NCBI GenBank assembly: GCA_000701945.1
Contig: KL370840.1
Location: 1,206,709 to 1,270,708, forward strand
DNA: 64,000 nucleotides
DNA from: Anaerotruncus sp. MC2020
Lineage (GTDB): Bacteria; Bacillota; Clostridia; Oscillospirales; Ruminococcaceae
Direction: 5' to 3'
Positions 24,902 to 32,723 of this stretch are shown piece after piece. Both the position numbers and the translations under genes were made by a program. A model generated the notes under the pieces. It saw nothing but the letters and a program-made list of their open reading frames with translations, made no database searches and was not told the origin of the DNA. Each line of letters opens with the position of its first letter. Within the stretch, counting starts at the first letter, position 1.

Positions 24902-26339
24902 AACAAATTCATTCCGCAAAAAGCTGCTCGGATACTTCATGTTTTTCACTGTTGTCATATTCACTGTTCTGTGGCTATTGCAGACGGTCTTCCTGCAAAG
25001 CTTCTACAACGGAATGATAATCAGGAACACCGTAAAGGTCGCCGATAAAATATCCGCAGAGAGTCAGAACAGCGGTATCACGTCGTATATCGACGACATA
25101 TCGCGGAGCAATTCGATACTCGTTTTCGTCACCGACACCGACGGCAATATCATTTACAGCTCCGACGAGTACAAGAAGGGGCACAAATTCATGGACGACC
25201 GCGATGAGCCGCCATTTGACGGTGGCGATAAGGTCATGCACTTCCGCTACAGGGAGCTCCCCGACAACTACGCCGAATTCCTCAGTGCTGTCAACGCCTC
25301 CGAGAGCGACGAGGCGGAGCTGCAAAGCGATGATATCTACGTTTACGGCAGGCTCATTGATTATTACGGCAGCGACGAAAAGGCTGTCCTTTACGTCGGG
25401 ACTACGCTCAACGCGGTGGGCTCGACTGCGCGGATAATCCGCATACAGCTCATATGGGTAACGCTGCTGTCGATAATCATAGCCTTTGTGCTCGCGCTGT
25501 TTATGTCAAAGAGCTTTTCAAAGCCCGTTTCGCAGCTCAACGAGAAAGCCCATAAGCTCGGCGAAAACGGCAGTGACACGGCTTTCGACGAGGGCTTCTG
25601 CACGGAGCTCGACGAGCTGAACAGCACCCTCGATTCGACCTCGGAGAAGCTGAAAAAGAACAGGGAGTTCCAGAATGAGCTACTCGCGAATGTCTCGCAC
25701 GACCTGCGCACTCCCCTGACCATGATAAAGGGCTACGCCGAGATGATACGCGATATCTCCCGCGAGGACGAGAAGCAGTGCGCGGAGGACGTTGCCGTCA
25801 TCGTCGAGGAGGCGGACAGGCTCACCGCCCTCGTCAACGAGATACTCGAATACTCGGAGCTTCAGATGACCGACAGCGAGGCTGTGCAGAATGACGTTGA
25901 CCTCAGCGAGGTCGTATCGTCCGTGACTGCCAGCTTTGAGAAGCTGTACTCAAAGGACGGCTATGTCTTTGAGCGCAGTATCGCGGAAAGCGTCCATGTC
26001 AGGGGCAATGTCTCGCGGCTGCAAAGGGCGGTATACAATCTGCTGGACAACGCCGTCCGCCACGCAGGCGAGGACAAATGGGTCGGCGTTTCGCTCAGTG
26101 ACGGCAGCGCAAAGGCTGTCATCGCGATATCCGACCACGGCAGCGGTATAGCTTCCGACGAGCTTGAACACATATGGGACAGATACTACACCAAGCGTCA
26201 GCGCAGCGGCAAAGGCGTCTCGGGACTGGGACTTGCTATCGTCAAGCAGATAGTCAGCCAGCATAGCGGCACCTGCAAAGCTGAATCCGAGGTCGGAAAG
26301 GGAAGCACGTTCCGCATCGAACTGAATAAGGAGACGTGA
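24891..26339 (+). CDS. Sensor histidine kinase
   Basis: The product has 482 residues. The start is TTG 24891, overlapping the regulator by 11 bases, with GAGGGGTGGG upstream. TM1 lies at about 10-35 (YFMFFTVVIFTVLWLLQT), then an extracytoplasmic sensor of about 140 residues with many acidic residues (DDRDEPPFDGGDKV), and TM2 (LIWVTLLSIIIAFVLALFM). HAMP, HisKA (NVSHDLRTPLTMIKGYAEMI, His is the phospho-site) and HATPase (NLLDNAVRHAGEDK, DHGSGIASDELEHIW, GLGLAIVKQIV) follow. It partners with the regulator upstream; the acidic sensor suggests a cation or charged-polymer signal, by inference. Confidence 0.93.
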   Translation: MKRKTNSFRKKLLGYFMFFTVVIFTVLWLLQTVFLQSFYNGMIIRNTVKVADKISAESQNSGITSYIDDISRSNSILVFVTDTDGNIIYSSDEYKKGHKFMDDRDEPPFDGGDKVMHFRYRELPDNYAEFLSAVNASESDEAELQSDDIYVYGRLIDYYGSDEKAVLYVGTTLNAVGSTARIIRIQLIWVTLLSIIIAFVLALFMSKSFSKPVSQLNEKAHKLGENGSDTAFDEGFCTELDELNSTLDSTSEKLKKNREFQNELLANVSHDLRTPLTMIKGYAEMIRDISREDEKQCAEDVAVIVEEADRLTALVNEILEYSELQMTDSEAVQNDVDLSEVVSSVTASFEKLYSKDGYVFERSIAESVHVRGNVSRLQRAVYNLLDNAVRHAGEDKWVGVSLSDGSAKAVIAISDHGSGIASDELEHIWDRYYTKRQRSGKGVSGLGLAIVKQIVSQHSGTCKAESEVGKGSTFRIELNKET

Positions 26340-26358
26340 GCGCAGGATATCCATGCGG

Positions 26359-26382
26359 AACACTCACGACAATGTATTTATC
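26359..26382. repeat. Diverged near-palindromic repeat, copy R4
   Basis: Aligned without gaps to R1, 18 of 24 bases match, including CACG, AATGT and TTTATC. It lies between the kinase and the Nudix gene and is not followed by a terminator. Confidence 0.45.
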
Positions 26383-26412
26383 CCCCAAATCCAAAGAATA
26401 AGGAGCACGGAC

Positions 26413-26877
26413 ATGGGCTACATCTTAGACCTACGCAAAACTCTCGGCAGCCGACCGCTCATCATGGCGGGCGCGGGAGTGATACTCATAAACGAAAAGA
26501 ACGAGATACTGCTGCAAAAGCGCCGCGATAACCTGTACTGGGACTATCCCGCGGGCTCAATGGAGCTCGGCGAGAGCTTCGAGGAATGCGCGCGCAGGGA
26601 GGTGCTCGAGGAGACGGGACTGACATGCGGCAAGCTCGAATACTTCATGGACTTATCAGGCGAGGACTCCTTCTACGAGTACCCCAACGGCGACAAGGTA
26701 TATCTTGCGGGGATACTGTACATCTGCCGCGATTTCACGGGAGAGCTGCGCTCTCAGGAGGACGAGGTGATAACTCAGCGCTTCTTCCGCGTTGACGCTC
26801 TGCCCGAGAATACGCCTCCGCTGAAAATAAAGGCAAGGATATTTGACAAGGTCAGAGAATACCTGATGAACGAATGA
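26413..26877 (+). CDS. Nudix hydrolase
   Basis: The product has 154 residues. The start is ATG 26413 (MGYILDLRKTLGSRPLIMAG) behind AAGGAG; the upstream ATG at 26353 lacks a ribosome binding site and would cover repeat R4. The Nudix box GSMELGESFEECARREVLEE plus TGL has all catalytic Glu residues. The sequence is close to MutT-like NTP or ADP-ribose pyrophosphatases of Firmicutes; the substrate is not predictable. Confidence 0.9.
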   Translation: MGYILDLRKTLGSRPLIMAGAGVILINEKNEILLQKRRDNLYWDYPAGSMELGESFEECARREVLEETGLTCGKLEYFMDLSGEDSFYEYPNGDKVYLAGILYICRDFTGELRSQEDEVITQRFFRVDALPENTPPLKIKARIFDKVREYLMNE

Positions 26878-26886
26878 TACGAAAGA

Positions 26887-27191
26887 CCTCACAGCTTATG
26901 TGCTGTGCTTATACAGAAGTAATACGGGTATTTACTGGGGAAAACCTTTCTGAAGAAAGGTTCTTCCCCAGACCTCTTTCCAAAGACTTTTAGTCCAAAT
27001 TTTGCCCCTATGGGGTGCTCTCCTGATACGAAAAAGTAAGCCTTACTTTTTTACTGAGAGCACCCCATAGGGGCAAAATTTAAATTGAAAGTTTTAGGGG
27101 AGGAGTTTGAGGAGGGACCCTTTTTCAAAAGGGTCCTCCTCAACAGATATCCATAATACTTCCGTATAGGTATAACACATATGCTGTGAGG
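26887..27191. repeat. Long-inverted-repeat element (MITE-like), about 305 bases
   Basis: The ends CCTCACAGCTTATGTG and CATATGCTGTGAGG are inverted, and the homology continues inward: TATACAGAAGTAATACGG on the left matches the complement of CCGTATAGG with AATACTTCC on the right. Each arm then holds its own small hairpin (CCTTTCTGAAGAAAGG; CCCTTTTTCAAAAGGG). Near the centre a further perfect arm begins CAAATTTTGCCCC and ends GGTGCTCTC. No gene is inside. T residues follow the right end, so it also acts as terminator of the Nudix gene. Confidence 0.8.
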
Positions 27192-27230
27192 TTTTTTATC
27201 GGATAAGGGCGTGTTCGGAGTAAAAAACTC

Positions 27231-27288
27231 TTGACAAATACCCCGAGGGGGTATATAATAGTATCAAAGAGATACCCCGTGGGGGTAT
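27231..27288 (+). promoter_or_regulatory. Promoter and two CsoR operators
   Basis: TTGACA (27231-27236) and TATAAT (27254-27259) have a 17-base spacer. The spacer is itself an operator, ATACCCCGAGGGGGTAT (27238-27254), and a second, ATACCCCGTGGGGGTAT, lies at 27272-27288. TACCCC-GGGGTA palindromes are the known CsoR binding site, so copper should derepress this promoter. Confidence 0.9.
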
Positions 27289-27304
27289 GCAAGGAGGGCT
27301 ATCC

Positions 27305-27640
27305 GTGAACGACAAGAAATGCTGCTGCACATCCGAGCAGGACTCGGTAGCAGCTTGCTGCGAACGCAAAAAGAAACGCAGCGAAGAGGAATTCAAATCG
27401 CTGATGAACAGGCTGAAAAGGATAGAGGGACAAGTCCGCGGAGTTGAAAAAATGCTTGAAAACGACGCATACTGCCCTGATATACTGACGCAGGTATCGG
27501 CTATAAACAGCGCACTGAACAGCTTCAACAAGGAGCTTCTCGCCTCGCATATGAAAAGCTGTGTAATAAATGATATCCGTGCGGGGAAAGATGAAGCTAT
27601 AGACGAGCTTGTGGCAACATTGCAGAAGATAATGAAATAG
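27305..27640 (+). CDS. csoR: CsoR-family copper-sensing repressor
   Basis: The product has 111 residues. The start is GTG 27305, seven to eight bases after AAGGAGG; ATG 27287 lies in the operator and before the ribosome binding site. An extra Cys-rich N-terminus (KKCCCTSEQDSVAACCE) precedes the DUF156 helix bundle (LMNRLKRIEGQVRGVEKMLE). Cu(I) ligands are Cys57 (AYCPDILTQ), His82 and Cys86 (ASHMKSCVIND), the C-H-C set of CsoR. It represses itself and copA. Confidence 0.93.
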   Translation: MNDKKCCCTSEQDSVAACCERKKKRSEEEFKSLMNRLKRIEGQVRGVEKMLENDAYCPDILTQVSAINSALNSFNKELLASHMKSCVINDIRAGKDEAIDELVATLQKIMK

Positions 27641-27652
27641 AAAGGAGCGTCA

Positions 27653-30139
27653 ATGGAGCAGTATAACGTGACAGGAATGAGCTGTGCCGCTTGCAGTTCA
27701 AGGGTCGAGAAGGCAGTTTCGGCAGTTTCGGGAGTAACAAGCTGTTCGGTGAGCCTTCTCACAAATACAATGGGAGTTGAGGGCACTGCATCAGAGGCGG
27801 ACATAATCCGTGCCGTGGAAAATGCAGGCTACGGAGCTTCAAAAAAGGGAGCATCAGCTAAATCGGCGGGAGCTGACGATGATATGCTCAAAGACACCGA
27901 AACGCCAAAGCTGAGAAAACGGCTGATAAAGTCGGTGATAGTTCTCTTGATGCTGATGTACTTCTCAATGGGACACATGATGTGGGGCTTCCCTGCACCT
28001 GCGGCGTTTGATAATCACGTATTTCTCGGCGTATTCGAGATGCTTCTCGCTATCGTCATCATGATGATAAACGCGAAATTCTTCACCAACGGCTTCAGAG
28101 CCCTGTTCAGCGGACACCCTAATATGGACACTCTCGTTGCGCTGGGTTCAAGCGCGTCATTCGGCTACTCGCTTGCAGAGCTGTTCATAATGATACTTGC
28201 ACAGGGCAGAGGCGAGCACGATGTCGTGATGAAGTACGGAATGAACCTGTATTTTGAGTCCGCGGCGATGATACCCACGCTCATCACGGTAGGCAAGATG
28301 CTTGAAGCAATGTCAAAGGGGCGGACTACCGACGCGCTGAAAGGTCTGATGAAGCTCGCTCCGAAAACGGCTGTCCTCTACCGTGACGGCGAGGAGCATG
28401 AGGTCGGCATAGAAGAGGTCAAGGAAGGCGATATTTTCGCAGTCAAGGCTGGCGCGAGCATTCCCGTGGACGGAGTTGTGGTGTACGGCTCATCATCTGT
28501 AGACGAGTCGGCTCTCACGGGCGAGAGCATACCTGTCGACAAGGAGGAAGGCTCTGCCGTATCAGCGGCGACTATAAGCAAATCGGGATATATCCGCTGC
28601 CGTGCAACAAGAGTCGGCGAAGATACCACGCTCTCGCAGATAATCAGGACAGTTTCCGACGCAGCAGCCACAAAAGCTCCTATCGCGCGCATAGCCGATA
28701 AGGTGTCGGGGATATTTGTTCCCGCAGTCATGGCGATAGCGGTGCTGACGCTCATCGGCTGGCTTATCGTCGGCAAGGACTTCGGCTTTTCATTTGCAAG
28801 AGCCATATCGGTGCTGGTCATAAGCTGTCCCTGCGCGCTCGGACTTGCTACGCCCGTAGCGATAATGGTCGGGAGCGGCGTTGGAGCTAAAAACGGCATT
28901 CTCTACAAAACCGCCGCTTCACTTGAAGCAGTCGGCAGAGCAAACATAGTCGCGCTCGACAAAACGGGCACAATAACCGAGGGCAAGCCCGCCGTCACCG
29001 ACATGATACCCTTCGGCATCACCGAAAACGAGCTTCTCGCCTATGCCGCGGCTCTCGAGGCAAAAAGCGAGCATCCGCTTGCAAAAGCAGTCACGGACAG
29101 AAGCGCGGGCATGACCATTCCCGAAGCTGACGAGTTCAGAGTGCTGGCGGGAAACGGACTTTCGGCTGTGCTCGGAGGCGAGGTTCTCGAGGGCGGAAGC
29201 TGTAAGTATATCTCGCAGAAGTACAACATTCCCGCGGACTTCACCGCAAAAGCCGCCGAACTTTCCGACGAGGGAAAAACGCCTCTGCTGTTTGCGAAGG
29301 GCGGCAGATTCATCGGTATCATCGCCGTTGCCGACACGATAAAAAGCGACTCGGCAGCTGCAATAAAAGAGCTCAAAGGCATGGGCATAAACGTATTCAT
29401 GCTCACGGGCGACAACGAGCGCACGGCAAATGCGATAGGCAGACAGGCAGGCGTCGGCGAGGTCATCGCGGGAGTCCTCCCCGACGGCAAATCGAAAAAA
29501 ATATCGGAGCTGAAAACGCATGGCAAGGTCATCATGGTCGGCGACGGCATAAACGACGCCCCCGCGCTGACTGCGGCTGACACAGGCATCGCGATAGGCG
29601 CAGGCGCAGACGTGGCGATAGACGCTGCCGACATAGTTATCATGAAAAACAGGCTGACGGACGTTTCCGCAGCGATACGTCTCAGCCGAGCGACCATAAG
29701 GAATATCCGCGAAAACCTGTTCTGGGCGTTCATCTACAACGCCGTATGCATACCGCTCGCGATAGGACTGTACGGCATCGAGATGAAGCCTGCATACGGT
29801 GCTGCGGCAATGGCGATGTCGAGCTTCTGCGTGTGCATGAACGCTCTCAGGCTGAACTTAGTGAAGATACATGACGCAGGTCATGATAAAAAAATAAGGA
29901 CAAAAACAATAAAAACGGAGGAAAAAGCTATGACAAGGACAGTAAAAATCGAAGGCATGATGTGCGGACACTGCGAGGCAAGAGTGAAGAAAACGCTCGA
30001 GGCTATCGACGGTATCGAAAGCGCCGCTCCCGACCACACCGCAGATACGGCAGTTATCACGCTCAGCAAGGACGTCCCCGAGAGTGTCATCAGGGCAGCC
30101 ATTGAAGCTCAGGACTACACCTTTGTCGGGATAGAATAA
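27653..30139 (+). CDS. copA: Copper-exporting P1B-type ATPase with C-terminal CopZ-like domain
   Basis: The product has 828 residues. The N-terminal HMA domain has GMSCAACSSRVEKAV. Eight membrane helices are expected, with SCPCALGLATP (the Cu(I) CPC motif). The A-domain (SSVDESALTGESIPVDKEEG), phosphorylation site DKTGTITEGKP, HP motif (SEHPLAKAV) and GDGINDAPAL hinge are present. After the last helix and a charged linker (KKIRTKTIKTEEKA), a second HMA domain (KIEGMMCGHCEARVKKTLEA) ends the protein, as if copZ had fused to copA. It pumps Cu(I) out of the cell. Confidence 0.95.
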   Translation: MEQYNVTGMSCAACSSRVEKAVSAVSGVTSCSVSLLTNTMGVEGTASEADIIRAVENAGYGASKKGASAKSAGADDDMLKDTETPKLRKRLIKSVIVLLMLMYFSMGHMMWGFPAPAAFDNHVFLGVFEMLLAIVIMMINAKFFTNGFRALFSGHPNMDTLVALGSSASFGYSLAELFIMILAQGRGEHDVVMKYGMNLYFESAAMIPTLITVGKMLEAMSKGRTTDALKGLMKLAPKTAVLYRDGEEHEVGIEEVKEGDIFAVKAGASIPVDGVVVYGSSSVDESALTGESIPVDKEEGSAVSAATISKSGYIRCRATRVGEDTTLSQIIRTVSDAAATKAPIARIADKVSGIFVPAVMAIAVLTLIGWLIVGKDFGFSFARAISVLVISCPCALGLATPVAIMVGSGVGAKNGILYKTAASLEAVGRANIVALDKTGTITEGKPAVTDMIPFGITENELLAYAAALEAKSEHPLAKAVTDRSAGMTIPEADEFRVLAGNGLSAVLGGEVLEGGSCKYISQKYNIPADFTAKAAELSDEGKTPLLFAKGGRFIGIIAVADTIKSDSAAAIKELKGMGINVFMLTGDNERTANAIGRQAGVGEVIAGVLPDGKSKKISELKTHGKVIMVGDGINDAPALTAADTGIAIGAGADVAIDAADIVIMKNRLTDVSAAIRLSRATIRNIRENLFWAFIYNAVCIPLAIGLYGIEMKPAYGAAAMAMSSFCVCMNALRLNLVKIHDAGHDKKIRTKTIKTEEKAMTRTVKIEGMMCGHCEARVKKTLEAIDGIESAAPDHTADTAVITLSKDVPESVIRAAIEAQDYTFVGIE
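29930..30139 (+). CDS. Possible internal start giving a free CopZ-like chaperone
   Basis: Inside copA, GGAGG at 29917-29921 stands eight bases before an in-frame ATG at 29930. From there MTRTVKIEGMMCGHCEARVK to VGIE is a complete 69-residue CopZ. The same reading frame could therefore yield both the fused pump and a separate copper chaperone. The signal is seen directly; its use is inferred. Confidence 0.55.
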   Translation: MTRTVKIEGMMCGHCEARVKKTLEAIDGIESAAPDHTADTAVITLSKDVPESVIRAAIEAQDYTFVGIE

Positions 30140-30143
30140 ACAG

Positions 30144-30183
30144 AAAAGCCTTGTCCTCGGAGAATGAGGGCAAGGCTTTTTTT
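30144..30183 (+). terminator. Intrinsic terminator after copA
   Basis: AAAAGCCTTGTCCTC pairs with TGAGGGCAAGGCTTTT and ends in a T run. Confidence 0.85.
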
Positions 30184-30225
30184 CACGCACATCGCGCCGC
30201 GGCGGATACGCTGCACAGATAAGAA

Positions 30226-30248
30226 GGAGCCTCATCAGCGAAGGCTCC
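30226..30248 (-). terminator. Weak terminator after the GGDEF-EAL gene
   Basis: GGAGCCT and AGGCTCC pair just past the minus-strand stop; the following sequence is only moderately T-rich. Confidence 0.5.
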
Positions 30249-30255
30249 CTCCTTG

Positions 30256-32514
30256 TCATTTATTCTTCAGCGAGTCGGCAACAAGCCTCTCTGCATCCTC
30301 GGGAGGCATAGGCTTGCCCCAGATGAAGCCCTGTATGTAGTCACAGCCGATACTGCGCAGGGTCTCAATCTGCTCCTGCTCCTCAACGCCCTCGGACACG
30401 ACCTCGAAGCCCATGATATGTCCCATTGAGATTATCGCGGCGACATACTGCTCCGACGATTCGCTGAGGTTGAGCGTGTCGATGAAGGACTTGTCGACCT
30501 TCAGGACGTCCGCAGGGAAGGTATTGAGGTAGCTCAGCGAGGAATAGCCCGTGCCGAAGTCGTCGATAGCTATCCTTATGCCCATGTCGTGTATCTCCCC
30601 GATACAGCGCAGAGCCTTTTCTGCCGAATCTATCATTATTGATTCCGTTATCTCGATTTCGAGATTCTCGGCGGGTATGCCGCTCTCCCCGAGGATATCT
30701 CGCACCTCCAGAAGGAAGTCGTTCTTCATCAGGTGTCGGACGGAAACGTTCACGCTGAGCCTGATATCCGCGCCTGTATTTCTGATAATCTCGCCTATGA
30801 ACAAAGCCGCCTTCCTGAACACTGTTCCGTCGACCTTGTCCACGAGCCCGACCTTCTCCGCGACGGGTATGAACTCCGCGGGCGAGATGATGTTCCCGTC
30901 GGTGTCCCTCATACGCGCGAGAGCCTCGAAGCCGCAAAGCCTGTGCTCCATGTCATACTGCGGCTGAAGGAGGTAATACACTGTATCGTTCTTGAGAGCG
31001 GCTCTCAGCTTGCGCTCGACCTCGTGTTCGCGCTCAGCCCTCAGCAGCTCGGGAGCGAAACGCATGATATGGCTGCTGCTGTTGAGACGCTTCAGCTCGA
31101 GCATTGCCTCGTCCGCATATGAGAAGAGCTTGCTGTGGGACTGTGCGTCATCGGGATACACGGCATAGCCGAAGCTCGCCGTGAAGTAGAAGTCGCAGTC
31201 ATTGACGGTGAGCCGAGTTTCGAGCGAAGCCGAATACATCCTTATCGTATTGACTATATCCTCATCTGATTCTGCGCCGCGTATGACGAGTGCGAACTCG
31301 TCACCGCCGAGGCGCGCGATATAGTCACGCGTCCCCGTGAGCATGGAATCCGCGATAGCCTTCCAGCGCGCGGATATCTCCGTCAGGACGGCATTTCCCG
31401 CCTCAAAGCCCATTATGTCGTTGACGCACTTGAAGCCGTTGATATCAATGGAGACCACAACGAAACGCTCCTCCTGCCTGATGAGTCCCTGTATGAGCTC
31501 ATCGCACGCAAAGCGGTTGGGTATGCCCGTGAGGCGGTCGGTATAGCTTATTCGCCTGAGATTCTCGAGCATCCTGTAGCTTGAGAGCTTGGAGGAGATG
31601 AAAAAAGTCGTCAGCTCGAGGGTCTCTTTGATGCGCATGGTGTTGGTGACGTCGAAGTTCGTCGCCCAAATGAAGCCGAGTATCTCGTTATCGAAGCGGA
31701 GCGGGAAGAATACGAGGCTGTTCACGCCCGCCGCCATGAGGTTATCATACCACATGGGATTGACGGCGCGTATGTACTCCATATCCTTTATATCCTTGGC
31801 GATGATGCAGTCGTTGTCGGCTATCGTATCGAGCCACGAGGAGGTTATCTCACTGAACTCCTCGAACTCCGACACGCGTCTGACTTTGCAGTTCTCTTCA
31901 AAGCTCGAAGCGAGTATCGAGGGAGCGGCTGTCTCCTGGTCTATCGTGAGTATGGTACAGACGTCCGCCCTGCAAATATGGCGGATATCCTTGATGACCT
32001 CGTTTATGGTCTGCCTGAAGTCCTCTGCGCTGTGGAGCTTGATACAGGTCTTGATGACGTCCTCGGAGGCAGTGCCCGACTGTCCCGAGCTTGCGCTTAT
32101 CTCCTCGGGACGGCTCGGCTGTGCGGTATAGGCGCAGTAGCAGATATCACCGTCCTCGCGGTCTATCGGGAGGGCATATATATCGAACCACAGGTTGAGG
32201 TCGTTCATATGCACGTATGTATGTATGGGCAGCTTCTTGACTGCGGCGCGGTAGCACAGCTCCTCAAAGCCGATATCCTTCGGGAGATACTCGTCATACA
32301 GCGAATTCGGGACGAATCTGCGCGAAGCACGGAATATCTCGGGTATGCCAGGCATATCGGGCATCTCGGGGAAAACGGGGTGTTCTATTGGCTCGAGATA
32401 CTTCGCGTTTCCCGCGACGATGCGTATCTCGTCATATCCGCCGTAGGCAGTCCTGCGGACTGACAGCACGCAGGTCGGCGCGCTGAAGCTGTCAACGAGT
32501 TCCTGAAAAGTCAT
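30256..32514 (-). CDS. GAF-GGDEF-EAL c-di-GMP enzyme
   Basis: The product has 752 residues. The start is MTFQELVDSFSAPTCVLSVR (32514) behind AAAGGAG. About 1-150 is a PAS-like region, 155-310 a GAF-like domain (ICRADVCTILTID), 325-485 a GGDEF cyclase domain (IARLGGDEFALVIRG, motif intact; no RxxD inhibitory site seen), and 495-750 an EAL phosphodiesterase (CGFEALARMRD, EITESIMIDS, IDDFGTGYSSLSYLNTF, EGVEEQEQIETL). Both motifs are intact, so it could make or break c-di-GMP. No membrane segments are visible, so it is cytosolic. Confidence 0.9.
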   Translation of the reverse strand: MTFQELVDSFSAPTCVLSVRRTAYGGYDEIRIVAGNAKYLEPIEHPVFPEMPDMPGIPEIFRASRRFVPNSLYDEYLPKDIGFEELCYRAAVKKLPIHTYVHMNDLNLWFDIYALPIDREDGDICYCAYTAQPSRPEEISASSGQSGTASEDVIKTCIKLHSAEDFRQTINEVIKDIRHICRADVCTILTIDQETAAPSILASSFEENCKVRRVSEFEEFSEITSSWLDTIADNDCIIAKDIKDMEYIRAVNPMWYDNLMAAGVNSLVFFPLRFDNEILGFIWATNFDVTNTMRIKETLELTTFFISSKLSSYRMLENLRRISYTDRLTGIPNRFACDELIQGLIRQEERFVVVSIDINGFKCVNDIMGFEAGNAVLTEISARWKAIADSMLTGTRDYIARLGGDEFALVIRGAESDEDIVNTIRMYSASLETRLTVNDCDFYFTASFGYAVYPDDAQSHSKLFSYADEAMLELKRLNSSSHIMRFAPELLRAEREHEVERKLRAALKNDTVYYLLQPQYDMEHRLCGFEALARMRDTDGNIISPAEFIPVAEKVGLVDKVDGTVFRKAALFIGEIIRNTGADIRLSVNVSVRHLMKNDFLLEVRDILGESGIPAENLEIEITESIMIDSAEKALRCIGEIHDMGIRIAIDDFGTGYSSLSYLNTFPADVLKVDKSFIDTLNLSESSEQYVAAIISMGHIMGFEVVSEGVEEQEQIETLRSIGCDYIQGFIWGKPMPPEDAERLVADSLKNK

Positions 32515-32592
32515 AGCGGCTCCTTTCCACAGCCGTGCAAGCTGTTGATAGTGTATTTTCAGCTCCGTTCGGAGCGATATTGTCACTGCTTT

Positions 32593-32621
32593 ATTATATC
32601 ATATTATTTAGTTGATTTCAA
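32593..32621 (-). promoter_or_regulatory. Promoter of the GGDEF-EAL gene
   Basis: Minus-strand TTGAAA (32621-32616), 17 bases, TATAAT (32598-32593). Confidence 0.72.
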
Positions 32622-32683
32622 TACTTTTTAGAGAAAAAACGAGTAAAAACTATAAATCAAGAATAAAAAACGCTCGGAAGCAG

Positions 32684-32718
32684 AAAAATCCCGCAGACAT
32701 TGCTGAATATCTGCGGGA
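32684..32718 (-). terminator. Intrinsic terminator of the LacI-EAL gene
   Basis: TCCCGCAGA and TCTGCGGGA pair around 12 bases; on the minus strand TTTTT follows. Confidence 0.85.
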
Positions 32719-32723
32719 TATCA

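Noticed and set aside
26353..26412. Upstream ATG for the Nudix gene
   Set aside because: No ribosome binding site, and it would encode a repeat element; ATG 26413 has AAGGAG.
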